23,534 nt of DNA from Candidatus Rifleibacteriota bacterium (GCA_029565415.1 JAKQOH010000191.1:1-23534); one strand, 5' to 3'. Positions 8,301 to 15,861 are shown, counted from the stretch's first letter. Numbers and translations: made by a program. The notes: generated from the sequence alone by a model not told the origin.

Positions 8301-9793
8301 TCACGATGAAAGAGGTCACCGAACTGCCCGGCTTCCTCGGCGTGCAGGGCTTCTTCGCCGTCGCCTTCCATATCTGGGCGCATATTTCCTTCCCGAAGCA
8401 GGGTGAAAAATCGCTCTGTGCGGGAACCCCCGCGTGGCTGAAGCGGGTACGCGAGGTCGCGTTCGGCCCCCAGCCCGAAGGGGAAACGGAGGCCGGCACC
8501 TCGCTCGATATCGCGCTGCTGCCCTCGCTCTCGGCGTTTTTGCCGTTCATCCTGCTCACGATGGTCGTGCTCGTCATCAGAAGCATGCCCGACCCGTCGA
8601 TGGTGTTCGGCCTGATGCTCCTGCTCGCGGTGATGCTGCTGCGCCTGACGCACCTGCTCGCCGTCGACGGCCCGGCGATCGTGGCCCTGATGAGCACCGC
8701 AATGGTCCAGCTTTGCTGGCAGACCCAGCATTACCAGGGCGAGAACTGGCTGCTTCTCACCGCCTGGCACGCGGCCATCTTCGCGCTGTTCTTCGGCTTC
8801 CCCCTGCTGTACCGCGAACGCATGCAGAACCGCACCCTCCCCTGGATCGCCGCGGCGGCCGCGGGGCCAATCCAGTTCTTCCTGCTGTATCAGACGCTGA
8901 CGACGGTCCACGGCAAAGCCTGGATCGGTGCGCTGCCGGTTCTCTTCGCGGCCCCGTTCCTGTATGCGATGAAGGAGCTGGTCAGAAAGCTCCCCGAGGA
9001 GCTCCCCGGCCGGCTTTCGATTCTCGCGTGGTTCGGCGGCACGGCCCTCTTCTTCATCACGCTGGCCTTCCCCCTCCAGCTCGACCAGGAATGGCTGACG
9101 ATCGGCTGGGCGCTCGAGGGCGCAGCCCTGTGCTGGCTGTTCCTCCGGATCCCCCACCCCGGCCTTCGCCTGTGGGGCATCGCCCTGCTCGTGACGGCTT
9201 TCGCACGGCTCGCCCTCAACCCCGAGGTGCTCGAGTATCACTCCCGCTCCGGGATCCCGGTGCTGAACTGGTATCTGTATGCCTACGGCCTCGTCACGGC
9301 TTGCCTTATAGCGGGTGGAATATATCTCGCGCCGCCGCGGAACAGGCTGTTCGGGTATGACGTGCCGAAATGGCTCTTCTCGTTCGCGACGATCCTCGCC
9401 TTCCTGCTCGTGAACATCGAGGTGGCCGACGCGTTCAGCCAGGGCGCCCGCATCGACTTCCAGCTCAAGCTGAGCCGCGGCCAGGATCTCACGTATTCGC
9501 TCGCCTGGGCCGCCTTCTCGTTCGTCCTGCTGATCGTCGGCATCTGGACGAAGCGGCGGGGGGCGCGTATCGCGAGCATCGGCCTGATGGCCGTGACGAT
9601 CGTGAAAGTGTTCCTGTATGACCTGATCGATCTCGGCGGCCTGTACCGCGTGGTTTCTCTGCTCGGTCTGGCCGTCGCGCTGATGATGGTCTCGTTCCTG
9701 TACCAGAAATTCCTGTCGACCCCCGATGACGCCGGTCCCTCCGGGCGGGCGGGGGAGGCGGCAGACGACCCGAAGAAGGAGATGTCCGAATGA
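5351..9793 (+). CDS. DUF2339 family giant multi-pass membrane protein
   Basis: A 1,480-residue membrane protein of the DUF2339 (COG5373) family, whose function is unknown. In order: an N-terminal membrane anchor (residues 3-20); a charged heptad-like coiled coil (about 35-75); a Pro/Ala/Glu-rich linker (about 75-215); then the DUF2339 core, beginning IDWENFLGKKLF at 218 and continuing with WIGSFALFLSALFFVRY. It runs to the C-terminus as several dozen hydrophobic helices. The core with its FLG.KLFAWIG opening is diagnostic. Start choice: ATG 5351 follows GGTGAGAGG; an in-frame GTG at 5324 would add nine residues and cannot be excluded. The last codon overlaps the next gene as ATGA (9790-9793), so the two are translationally coupled. 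AT-rich codon islands lie at 7142-7165 and 9302-9328. Confidence 0.9.
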   Translation: MEGFLFLLVVGLLLYIIRSGQAQSGGDKPDAQEELKLRIIRLERRLERVNERLDIFSSELWSLKKNLSAPPAQAPDRLPAEEPDLEPPPTPREAVSATPPRVPEPAAAPVVATPSWKDALVEPLSPPGEVIPLAPPEPLPLTPIEQSSPIQPHEPLPPLPPLPVEPPPTAEEVTHESTRSTIDHSRAAMFHSDEPAPTDAAPPRRDESRPASAESGSIDWENFLGKKLFAWIGSFALFLSALFFVRYAIENDLVSLGMRLVLGFLVGSGSIAGGLWLKRYGYRQTVDGLCAAGLAILYAVFVAAHRLPAGDPYLGTAATFSLLTALTAGAFTLSVRLDSLFVAILAMVGGFLVPPFVSTGQDNPLGLFAYVTLLDAGLLAVALRKRWGVLITLSAVGTMLMQAGWVMKFFGAAKFQAAWLIFAWFPLFFTVARHLAAKRDWSDPHVENTARVVPLLSMWIVPLMTSTVTPVSIEDIAATGSLLRTLSEPAPAPIPLAVSHGGMIMALPYWLSALVGWQAYREAAASMFAKYAHILVFLLTWGWTGSGFRTDTAGTGWLLFAAYPAFFFALWRLTLRTRDDAELSGSARWSGLLGFTFNAYQLLHNDLGNDPAHVFSLTALLAVGLAWQAMKDESASPFHFGGGISAFTVIAIWASSYAVRDHTTAAYLAFLGFPLFFAGTSRLAALRGRLDATLKAGGRVFPLAGMVFASMLAGWEAYGSSPGLAFSLVLVIDLLLAWEARSDREAAPYHTYGCWATFAVLWIWGHQFGSAETAMTGSAAFFGFTVFYAAAWRIVRRLDGEADHLAYPARLAPLVSMTWVAWMLTEPALAAQPAKVLGLLFLLDLILTWQTIEDDGARPWHMGASIAGFALLMTWTTTALTEALLPVALGFYLLFGALHALLPIVLQRLRPSGEAYNWMHLYPALMLLVMIAPILNHTAAWPLMMPVIFLLNLVGLVASWLSSAMWIGIVMLTVTTGCFGAWIFTMKEVTELPGFLGVQGFFAVAFHIWAHISFPKQGEKSLCAGTPAWLKRVREVAFGPQPEGETEAGTSLDIALLPSLSAFLPFILLTMVVLVIRSMPDPSMVFGLMLLLAVMLLRLTHLLAVDGPAIVALMSTAMVQLCWQTQHYQGENWLLLTAWHAAIFALFFGFPLLYRERMQNRTLPWIAAAAAGPIQFFLLYQTLTTVHGKAWIGALPVLFAAPFLYAMKELVRKLPEELPGRLSILAWFGGTALFFITLAFPLQLDQEWLTIGWALEGAALCWLFLRIPHPGLRLWGIALLVTAFARLALNPEVLEYHSRSGIPVLNWYLYAYGLVTACLIAGGIYLAPPRNRLFGYDVPKWLFSFATILAFLLVNIEVADAFSQGARIDFQLKLSRGQDLTYSLAWAAFSFVLLIVGIWTKRRGARIASIGLMAVTIVKVFLYDLIDLGGLYRVVSLLGLAVALMMVSFLYQKFLSTPDDAGPSGRAGEAADDPKKEMSE

Positions 9794-11121
9794 ACCTGCT
9801 GATCCCCGTTCTCGCCCTTGCCCTGTGTTCGCCGGCGTTCGCCGCGGACGACACGATCCGGCCGCCGGCCGCCCGACGCGAGGTGTCGGAACGCTTCGCC
9901 CCGCCCGCCACCGGCCCGGTGAAGATCGCGTTCTTCGACGCCGACAGCACCCTGCGCGTGGCCCCCAGCGGCGCTCCCGCCGCCAACAGCGCGACCGACG
10001 TGGCCCTGCTTCCGCTGCTCGAGGAGCCGATGCAGCGGACCGAGCGGGACGGGTACCTGATCGCGATCGTCTCGAACCAGGGCGGCGTCCCGAAATACCT
10101 CACCCTCGAACAGGCGGAAGCGGCGATGCAGATGACGGTGTGCGGCCTGGCCTCGCGCGGCATCGCAATCCATTACTATGACTATGCGGAAACGTATGAC
10201 GAGAACCGCAAGCCCGAGATCGGCATGGCGAACCGTCTTGCTGAGGCGGTCCAGAAGAAATTCGGCCGCGGTATCGACTGGGCGAACACGATCATGGTCG
10301 GCGACTCGGCGTGGAAGAAGGGCGTCGACAACGAGCCCGACGGCAAACCGGGCGACGATCCGAGCAACAGCGACCGCCTGTTCGCCGAGAACCTCCGCAA
10401 GACATACGGCGGCGTCACGTTCCATCACGCCCGCGACTATTTCGGCTGGAAGAAGGCCGGCGTGAACAATTTTCATGACTATACATCTCTGAAGACCTGG
10501 CTCGAAAAGAGTCCCGGCAACGCGCCGGTCAACGTCCTTCCCGCATCACCGACCACCGCACCGGCAGCCGCTTCCCCGTCGGGCTCCGCGAAGCGCTGGA
10601 AAACCCCGCCGGCGATGGCGATCGACACGGCAAAGACCTACATCGCGACGCTGAAAACCAGCCTCGGCGACATCCGGGTCGAATTGCTGGCGAAGGAGTC
10701 GCCGAACACCGTCAACAACTTCGTCTTCCTGGCCCGCGAACGGTTCTACGACGGAACAATATTCCATCGTATTATAAAGGAGTTCATGATCCAGGGTGGC
10801 GACCCTCTCGGCACCGGCGAGGGTGACCCGGGCTACAGCTTCAACGACGAACTGCCCGCGAAGCACTCGTATGAACTGGGTATCATGGCGATGGCGAACG
10901 CCGGCCCCAACACCCAGGGCAGCCAGTTCTTCATCTGCAACGGCGATAAGGCGAAGAAGCTCGACAAACGGCCGAACTACACCCAGTTCGGCAAGGTCAT
11001 CGAGGGCATGGACGTCATTCTGAAAATCTCCGCCGTCGAGGTCGGCCCCAGCGCGAGCGGCGAAATGAGCAAGCCTCTGACCCCTCCCGTCCTGCTGACC
11101 GTCGTCATCGAGGAGCGCTGA
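9790..11121 (+). CDS. Exported HAD phosphatase-cyclophilin fusion protein
   Basis: A 443-residue two-domain protein. Residues 1-19 are a signal peptide (cleavage near FAADD), placing it in the periplasm or outside. Residues 44-240 form a HAD phosphatase of the HisB-N/GmhB/PNK3P type: motif I DADST (50-54, nucleophile D50, acid D52), motif II SNQ (95-97), a candidate motif III Lys (K141) and motif IV GDS (171-173). A Pro/Ala linker (about 244-275) leads to a cyclophilin-type peptidyl-prolyl isomerase (284-443). This keeps FHRII.EFMIQGGD (325-338) and MANAGPNTQGSQFF (368-381), which include the catalytic Arg and the Phe/Met/Gln wall. Frame and reading are continuous, so the fusion is real in this sequence. 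AAGGAG lies eight bases ahead, and the start overlaps the DUF2339 stop. Phosphatase substrate unknown. Confidence 0.88.
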   Translation: MNLLIPVLALALCSPAFAADDTIRPPAARREVSERFAPPATGPVKIAFFDADSTLRVAPSGAPAANSATDVALLPLLEEPMQRTERDGYLIAIVSNQGGVPKYLTLEQAEAAMQMTVCGLASRGIAIHYYDYAETYDENRKPEIGMANRLAEAVQKKFGRGIDWANTIMVGDSAWKKGVDNEPDGKPGDDPSNSDRLFAENLRKTYGGVTFHHARDYFGWKKAGVNNFHDYTSLKTWLEKSPGNAPVNVLPASPTTAPAAASPSGSAKRWKTPPAMAIDTAKTYIATLKTSLGDIRVELLAKESPNTVNNFVFLARERFYDGTIFHRIIKEFMIQGGDPLGTGEGDPGYSFNDELPAKHSYELGIMAMANAGPNTQGSQFFICNGDKAKKLDKRPNYTQFGKVIEGMDVILKISAVEVGPSASGEMSKPLTPPVLLTVVIEER

Positions 11122-11155
11122 GCCGCTTCACGGCGCGATCGCATCAAAAAAACAC

Positions 11156-11190
11156 ACCGGCCGGGCGAAGCTTCGCCCGGCCGGTTGTTT
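11156..11190. terminator. Bidirectional terminator: 30-bp perfect palindrome
   Basis: Positions 11156-11185 form a perfect inverted repeat centred on AAGCTT, flanked on the right by TTGTTTT and on the left by a run of seven A (a T-run for the minus strand). It lies between convergent genes ending at 11121 and 11209 and can serve both. Confidence 0.88.
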
Positions 11191-11208
11191 TACGGAAGAA
11201 TCTTCCGG

Positions 11209-11922
11209 TCAGTTGCCGGTCTTGTTTTCCTTCACGATGATCGTTCCGGCGGCGACCGGATCGCCGTAGGCAAATCCGAGTTCCCCCGAGCTGACGACGG
11301 ACTCGAACCGCTTCAGGATCGGATCCCACTTCTGCTCCGTCTCGCCCGCGCCGACCATGTATTTGTAGCCGACCGAGAGGGCGATGTAGAACTTCTGGCC
11401 CTGCTTGGAGGTCGTGAAGCACCGCCGCAGGTTCTCGTTGAACGCGTCGTCGTTGATGCCGACCGTATCCCAGGCTGCCGACTCCTCGTCGGAATCCGTG
11501 GAGAACCAGGCGACAGGCTCCCAGTCGGGAATCTGGCCCGTCGACTTCGGCCATGTTCCGGCGTGAAGCTTGCCGTTCTCGTCGCGATCCGACCAGAGGC
11601 GCCAGTAGAACACGTCGCTCTGCTTGTATTTCAGGTTGGCGCCCTGCTGCTTCTCGACAGCCTTGATGTACTCCCCGAACCGCTTGCCGGCCGGCAGAAT
11701 CGAGCGCAGGCAGATCGGGTTCCCGAAGGCGACGGTCACGTACGAAGCCCCGTCCTTCCAATCGAACGAGGAGGGATCGCAGCCGACGACGGGCGGGTAA
11801 TCACCGTTTTTGGCGATGACGAGGCCCGGACCGAAATGCTTGCGGTAGGCGGGATCGAGGTCGGCGGCAAAGCCGCATGTGGCGACAAGGGCGAACAGGA
11901 CACCCAGAACGATGGCTCTCAT
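11209..11922 (-). CDS. Exported protein of unknown function
   Basis: A 237-residue protein I do not recognise. Residues 1-19 are a signal peptide (MRAIVLGVLF..., cleavage after GFA). The mature part is soluble and rich in Trp, Tyr, Asp and Gly, with about three Cys (in VVGCDP, PICLR and RRCF). No catalytic motif is evident. Start choice: two in-frame ATGs lie six bases apart (11928 and 11922). The GGAGG site abuts the first and is seven bases from the second, so 11922 is preferred. It lies 76 bases downstream of nqrF on the same strand. That gap has no clear terminator or promoter, so it may be a tail gene of the Rnf/Nqr operon or an independent unit. The palindrome at 11156-11185 ends it. 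Confidence 0.75.
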   Translation of the reverse strand: MRAIVLGVLFALVATCGFAADLDPAYRKHFGPGLVIAKNGDYPPVVGCDPSSFDWKDGASYVTVAFGNPICLRSILPAGKRFGEYIKAVEKQQGANLKYKQSDVFYWRLWSDRDENGKLHAGTWPKSTGQIPDWEPVAWFSTDSDEESAAWDTVGINDDAFNENLRRCFTTSKQGQKFYIALSVGYKYMVGAGETEQKWDPILKRFESVVSSGELGFAYGDPVAAGTIIVKENKTGN

Positions 11923-11998
11923 GAACATCCTCCGAACAGCGCTTCAGTCTGCGGCTCACCCTCGATAAAAGGGGGCCGGCCGAGCGCAGCATACCATA

Positions 11999-13129
11999 TC
12001 AGAGGGTATCCGCGCGAATGTCTTTCGGATCGAGACCTTTTCCGGCAAGCACACTGCGGGCCGCCGCCACCATCCGTTCGGGGCCGCACAGGAGGGCGAC
12101 GGCCGGGGTTCCGGCGGGGAACCGGCGCTCGAGGGCTTCGGTGACGAGCCCGCGTTCGAATTCTCTCCCCTCGCCTCCGGAATCGTCCGCAGGCTCATCA
12201 GAACACCCCTGAACACAGGGCACATAGACGAGCCAGGGGTTGCGCGCCGCCATTGCGACGGCCCAGTCATGTTCATAGAGCCCCGTCCGGGAGGCCGCAC
12301 CGGCAAACAGCCACGTGGTCGGAGGCGCAGACCGCCCGGCCAGCGACAGGATCACGGACTTCATCGGGGCGAACCCGACGCCCCCGGCGACACAGACGAC
12401 CTGCCGCCCCGCATCCCCCTCACCCAGGGTCATTCCGCCATACGGCCCCGAGAACCAGAGTTCATCGCCCGGGGAGCGGCTGCACAGCCACGGCGTCATC
12501 TCACCGCCCGGAACATGTTGTATATGAAACTCTATTATTTCTGCGGCGGCCGGATCCGAAGCGATCGAGTAGGCTCGTGTCAGAGGCTCCCCGCCCTCTT
12601 CCGGCTGCCGCTGGAACATCTGCACATACTGGCCGGCAGCGAACTTCCAGCCCGGGGGCTCCTCGATGCGGACGAGGAGACGGTGAACGGCATGCGTCAG
12701 ATCCTCCCGGGATGAAACGACGGCCCGGACGAACGCCGCCGCCCGGGCATCCTCGGGCAGCTCGGCCTCGATTTCCTGTCTGACCCGGACCTGGCAGGCA
12801 AGGCGAAGTCCGGCACGGAGATCGGCAGGCGAGATCAGAACCTCCTCGGCAGGGGCCCTCTCCCCTCCCCCGCGCCGCACATGCATCCGGCAGACGCCGC
12901 AGGTGCCCCTGCCGCCGCAGGAGCCGGGCAGCAGGTAGCCCTCGCCCCGCACCGCCGCCAGGAGACTCTGTCCCCCCGCAACGTTCCGGGGTTCCGTCCC
13001 GTCGAGACGGAGAGGAACGTCCGGCCAGCGGCAGAGCACGCGCCGGACCGCGAGAATGGCCAGGCAAAGGCTTCCCACCAGTGCCTCGACGAGCAGGAGC
13101 GCCCGCAGGAGTTCCGGGAAAGCGCCCAT
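11999..13129 (-). CDS. nqrF: NqrF-type NADH dehydrogenase subunit (2Fe-2S, FAD)
   Basis: A 376-residue electron-input subunit that oxidises NADH and passes electrons through FAD to a 2Fe-2S centre. An N-terminal membrane anchor (about 7-28) is followed by a plant-type ferredoxin domain with ligands C71, C77, C80 and C112 (C-x5-C-x2-C...C). Next comes a ferredoxin-reductase module with RAYSIAS (185-191) for FAD, GGVGFAPM for NADH and a late CGPERM motif. Somewhat shorter than typical NqrF (about 400). The start ATG at 13129 overlaps the preceding stop as TGATG; longer upstream frames run into the NqrE gene and are rejected. NqrF belongs to Na+-NQR and is absent from Rnf complexes, which makes its place behind an RnfC-like ferredoxin unusual. 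The stretch EIIEFHIQHV is written in AT-rich codons, three of them ATA. Confidence 0.92.
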   Translation of the reverse strand: MGAFPELLRALLLVEALVGSLCLAILAVRRVLCRWPDVPLRLDGTEPRNVAGGQSLLAAVRGEGYLLPGSCGGRGTCGVCRMHVRRGGGERAPAEEVLISPADLRAGLRLACQVRVRQEIEAELPEDARAAAFVRAVVSSREDLTHAVHRLLVRIEEPPGWKFAAGQYVQMFQRQPEEGGEPLTRAYSIASDPAAAEIIEFHIQHVPGGEMTPWLCSRSPGDELWFSGPYGGMTLGEGDAGRQVVCVAGGVGFAPMKSVILSLAGRSAPPTTWLFAGAASRTGLYEHDWAVAMAARNPWLVYVPCVQGCSDEPADDSGGEGREFERGLVTEALERRFPAGTPAVALLCGPERMVAAARSVLAGKGLDPKDIRADTL

Positions 13130-13713
13130 CACCGGACCACCAGACCCGACAGGCAGCCGAACGCGAGGGCCATGAGGGAGGCCAGCGTCATCACCGTGCC
13201 GACGGGACCGAGCGCCTCGGGCGGCCGGCAGAACACCAGGTGCCGGCGGAGGCCGCTCATGATCAGGATCGCGACCGTCCACCCGATGCCGCTTCCCACG
13301 GCGTAGACGAGGGTTTCGAGGAAGCCGTAGTCTCGGAAGGAAGCGAACAGCGAGACGCCGAGGATGGCGCAGTTCACGGCCACGAGCGGCAGAAAAACGC
13401 CGAACGCGGCGTAGATGCGGGGGGAATACCGGTCGATGAGCGCCTCGAGGATCTGCGTCACCGCAGCGATGACGAGGATGAAGACGAGGAACTGGAGGTA
13501 TTCCATTCGATATGGAATGAGGAGGCGGCGCATCAGGAGCCAGTCCAGAACCGCCGTGACCGTCATGACGAGGGTGACGGAAAGCCCCATCGCCGCCGCG
13601 ACGGGAATCCGGCGGGAAAGCGAGAGGAAGGGGCAGAGGCCGAGAAACATCGATAGCGCGATATTATCGGTGAAGATCGCGGCGAGGAACAGCCCGGTGA
13701 GCCCCCCGGTCAT
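13129..13713 (-). CDS. NqrE/RnfA-type integral membrane subunit
   Basis: A 194-residue protein with six hydrophobic helices, of normal length for RnfA/NqrE. The N-terminal signature TDNIALSMFLGLCPFL (residues 15-30) and the mirrored VAVNCAILGV (111-120) contribute C27 and C115. In the known complexes the equivalent cysteines of RnfA/NqrE and RnfE/NqrD together hold a buried iron or 2Fe-2S centre that carries electrons across the membrane. The DN-IALS wording is nearer NqrE than the NNFVLS often seen in RnfA, but the two families cannot be separated safely by eye. The start overlaps the stop of the previous gene as ATGA, and its stop overlaps nqrF by one base. Confidence 0.9.
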   Translation of the reverse strand: MTGGLTGLFLAAIFTDNIALSMFLGLCPFLSLSRRIPVAAAMGLSVTLVMTVTAVLDWLLMRRLLIPYRMEYLQFLVFILVIAAVTQILEALIDRYSPRIYAAFGVFLPLVAVNCAILGVSLFASFRDYGFLETLVYAVGSGIGWTVAILIMSGLRRHLVFCRPPEALGPVGTVMTLASLMALAFGCLSGLVVR

Positions 13714-14366
13714 GACCGCCCCCCTTTCTCGGAACTCAAGGCACCCCGCAGCCAGCGGAAGCAGGCGATGGTCAGGGCCAGCACGAGAAATGCGCCGGCG
13801 GGCCGCTGCACGAAACCGCAGGACGGGTAGTCCTCGGGAAGGCAGGCCATGCCGAACAGGTGGCCCGTTCCGAGAAGCTCGCGTACCGCCGCGAGCGAAA
13901 TGATCAGGGTTCCGTAGCCGAGGGCGGCGCCGAAGGCATCGGCAAGGGCGATCGCGGGCGGCCGGAGAGCGGCGCAGGCCTCGATCCGGCCCATGATGAT
14001 GCAGTTCGTGATGACCAGGCCGACATAGGGTCCGAGGGAGGCGGCGATCTCGGGAGACCAGAGCTGGAGCAGCTTCTGAAGGAGGATGACGGGGGTCGAG
14101 ATGACGAGAAGATAGGTGATGATGCGGTAGGCGGGGGGGATCCGTTTTCGCAGAAGCGAGACGGTGAGGGCGCTGACGAGCAGGGTCGCCGTCATGATCG
14201 CCGCCATCACGGCGGCATACCGGACGGCGGTGGTCACGGCGAGGGTGGAACAGATGCCCAACACCGCGACGAAAACGGGATGCCGCTCTCCGATGCCGGC
14301 ACGGAATGCCTCCCAGGCCTCGCCGCGCCGCCCGGGTCCGGACGAGCTTTGCGTCTGCATCGTCAT
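13710..14366 (-). CDS. NqrD/RnfE-type integral membrane subunit
   Basis: A 218-residue, six-helix membrane protein paralogous to the NqrE/RnfA subunit downstream. The paired cysteines of the intramembrane iron centre are present: C39 in VLGICS and C122 in LVITNCIIMGRIEA. The latter loop, with the family-typical NC-I-x-GR-x-EA, is diagnostic. Loop cysteines at 175 and 183 (MACLPEDYPSC) are extra. An N-terminal polar extension of about 25 residues precedes the first helix. The start is ATG 14366, overlapping the NqrC/RnfG stop as ATGA; a second in-frame ATG two codons later (14360) is possible. It forms the membrane core with the next gene. Confidence 0.9.
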   Translation of the reverse strand: MTMQTQSSSGPGRRGEAWEAFRAGIGERHPVFVAVLGICSTLAVTTAVRYAAVMAAIMTATLLVSALTVSLLRKRIPPAYRIITYLLVISTPVILLQKLLQLWSPEIAASLGPYVGLVITNCIIMGRIEACAALRPPAIALADAFGAALGYGTLIISLAAVRELLGTGHLFGMACLPEDYPSCGFVQRPAGAFLVLALTIACFRWLRGALSSEKGGRS

Positions 14367-14932
14367 TTCCGGAGCCTCTTCAGAGCCTCGTCGGCGATCT
14401 TCACGACGGCGGCGCAGGAGATCGTGGCGCCGGTGATCGCCTGGACTTCGCCCGTGTCGGGGCGGGGGGTTCCGGTGGCAAGGCGAAGGCCGGCCGAAGC
14501 GGCGAGGCCGTCGAACCGGTTTTCGAACTCGGGCTCGGCGATACGGGTGCCCAGGCCAGGCGTCTCGCTCTGGGCGATGACGCCGAGATCCTCGAGACGA
14601 CCGGCTTCGGCATCGTAGGCGACGAAGAGACGGATCCGGCCCCACATGCCGTTTCCCTCCTGCTCGCACAGAAGCAGCCAGGGCCGCCGGCGGGCCCGAT
14701 ACACCCCGTCCGTGCGGCTGGGCACCGGGGCGAAGCTCGCCTGGAACGTTGCGGCCAATCTGTCGGAAGCCGAGGCCATATCCACGGAAACGCCGGCGAG
14801 GGCGAGCGCGCGCATCATGAACTCGGCCGAGACCCCGGGCGGGGGCCGGAGCATCACCTCACCGCCCGACATGACGAGCGTGCAGACCGCGGCCAGCACG
14901 AGCACGAACCCGATCTCCCGAAACGCTTTCAT
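14363..14932 (-). CDS. NqrC/RnfG-type subunit with covalent FMN site
   Basis: A 189-residue protein with one N-terminal membrane helix (about 7-23) and a soluble FMN-binding domain exposed outside the cytoplasm. The conserved SETPGLGTRI lies at 122-131 and the flavinylation motif ITGAT at 166-170. T170 is the expected site where ApbE would attach FMN by a phosphoester bond. The length is close to RnfG (about 200) and well short of NqrC (about 260), so the subunit looks Rnf-like. No apbE gene is visible in the window. The start ATG at 14932 overlaps the previous stop as ATGA; the open frame continues upstream to 15754 but only inside the RnfD/NqrB gene. Confidence 0.9.
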   Translation of the reverse strand: MKAFREIGFVLVLAAVCTLVMSGGEVMLRPPPGVSAEFMMRALALAGVSVDMASASDRLAATFQASFAPVPSRTDGVYRARRRPWLLLCEQEGNGMWGRIRLFVAYDAEAGRLEDLGVIAQSETPGLGTRIAEPEFENRFDGLAASAGLRLATGTPRPDTGEVQAITGATISCAAVVKIADEALKRLRK

Positions 14933-15861
14933 GTGATCCGACCGACGGCGACGATCCACTGGCGTGCCCGCCGGGCCACGACGCATGCGTCGGCAAGCGG
15001 AGTGACGAGATTCGTGAGCAGGAGCGCGGAGAAACCGGCCGGGACGGCCCCCTGCACCCGCACGAGCAGGGCAAAGAGGCCGCCGAACAGAAGCCCGCCC
15101 GGCAGCCGCACGGCCGGGGTGCGCGCCAGGGAGTATGGATCGAGACCGGCGGCGGCAAGCGCGATCAGAAAGCCGCCATCGGCCACAAGGGTGTCGATCG
15201 CGGGAATCGCCGTCGGCCGCCCCAGGAGGGATTGCACGGTCAACGTGAGAGCGAGGCCGGCCACGGCGCCGGCGGGAAAGGCGGCGTGGAAGGCGCGCCG
15301 CCGCCAGAGAAGCCCGAGCCCGGCCACGGCGAGGAGGGGCGACAGGCTCCCGGGTGTCACCGGGGCATCGAGCACGAGAAACCGCGAGGCGAGGGAGCAT
15401 TGCGGCAGAACCGGACAGGCCGCCCCATCCGAGGCCCAGCGCGTAAATCCGGCGGCAGGCTGGCTTCCGGGCATCGTCTCGGCGCCGGTGATGATGGCCG
15501 GGTAACTGACGCCGAGAAAGACGACGGCGACGGCAAGCGGATTCACGATGTTCCGGCCGTATCCGCCGAATAGCTGCCGAACGACGGTCTCGCCGAACAC
15601 GGCACCGGTGGCCAATGCCCAGAGCGGCGTCGCAGCAGGCAGGGCGAGGGGCAGTGCGGCCCAAAGCACCGCCCCGCGCCGGAAGGGTCTCTCGCCGCGC
15701 ATGCGGCTGGCAAGAACGGCCGTTGCATGGCCGACGACAGCCGTCACGGCGCACGCCGCGGCGACGCGCCAGCCGAACGCGGCCACCGCCACGGAGCAGA
15801 GGGCAACTATGTATACAATATAGTATTTTTCAAACTCAGGGTCGAAAACGGTCGTATTCAT
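14929..15861 (-). CDS. NqrB/RnfD-type membrane subunit, divergent at the flavin site
   Basis: A 310-residue polytopic subunit, shorter than RnfD (about 330-350) and much shorter than NqrB (about 410). Conserved landmarks are FGGYGRNIVNP (98-108; usual form FGG.GKN..NP) and, near the C-terminus, LDPYS (240-244; usual TDP.TS), then LLFGGLFALLVRVQG and LLTNLVTPLAD (281-291). These identify the family. Where relatives have a DG...ATPL motif whose Thr carries covalent FMN, this protein reads DGAACPVL (145-152) with no Thr; C149 occupies or neighbours that position in my hand alignment. The later GE motif is also missing, replaced by GSLSP. The start ATG overlaps the ferredoxin stop as ATGA. Family assignment is firm; flavin loss is inference. 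Confidence 0.85.
   Translation of the reverse strand: MNTTVFDPEFEKYYIVYIVALCSVAVAAFGWRVAAACAVTAVVGHATAVLASRMRGERPFRRGAVLWAALPLALPAATPLWALATGAVFGETVVRQLFGGYGRNIVNPLAVAVVFLGVSYPAIITGAETMPGSQPAAGFTRWASDGAACPVLPQCSLASRFLVLDAPVTPGSLSPLLAVAGLGLLWRRRAFHAAFPAGAVAGLALTLTVQSLLGRPTAIPAIDTLVADGGFLIALAAAGLDPYSLARTPAVRLPGGLLFGGLFALLVRVQGAVPAGFSALLLTNLVTPLADACVVARRARQWIVAVGRIT

Noticed and set aside
7391..9241. 616-residue open frame on the minus strand opposite the DUF2339 gene
   Set aside because: It is very rich in Arg, Glu, Gln, Gly and His with no recognisable domain, as expected for the antisense of a GC-rich membrane gene. The plus-strand frame matches a known family.
13130..13282. Longer NqrF starting at 13282
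   Set aside because: The extension lies entirely inside the NqrE/RnfA gene. The ATG at 13129 overlaps that gene's stop and begins the membrane anchor expected for NqrF.
12881..13656. Plus-strand open frames opposite the nqrF/nqrE genes
   Set aside because: They have shadow-like Arg/Gly/Ala/Glu composition, while the opposite strand encodes clear conserved subunits.
14933..15754. Long N-terminal extension of the RnfG/NqrC frame
   Set aside because: It is Arg-rich and lies inside the RnfD/NqrB gene. The ATG at 14932 forms the usual 4-base overlap.
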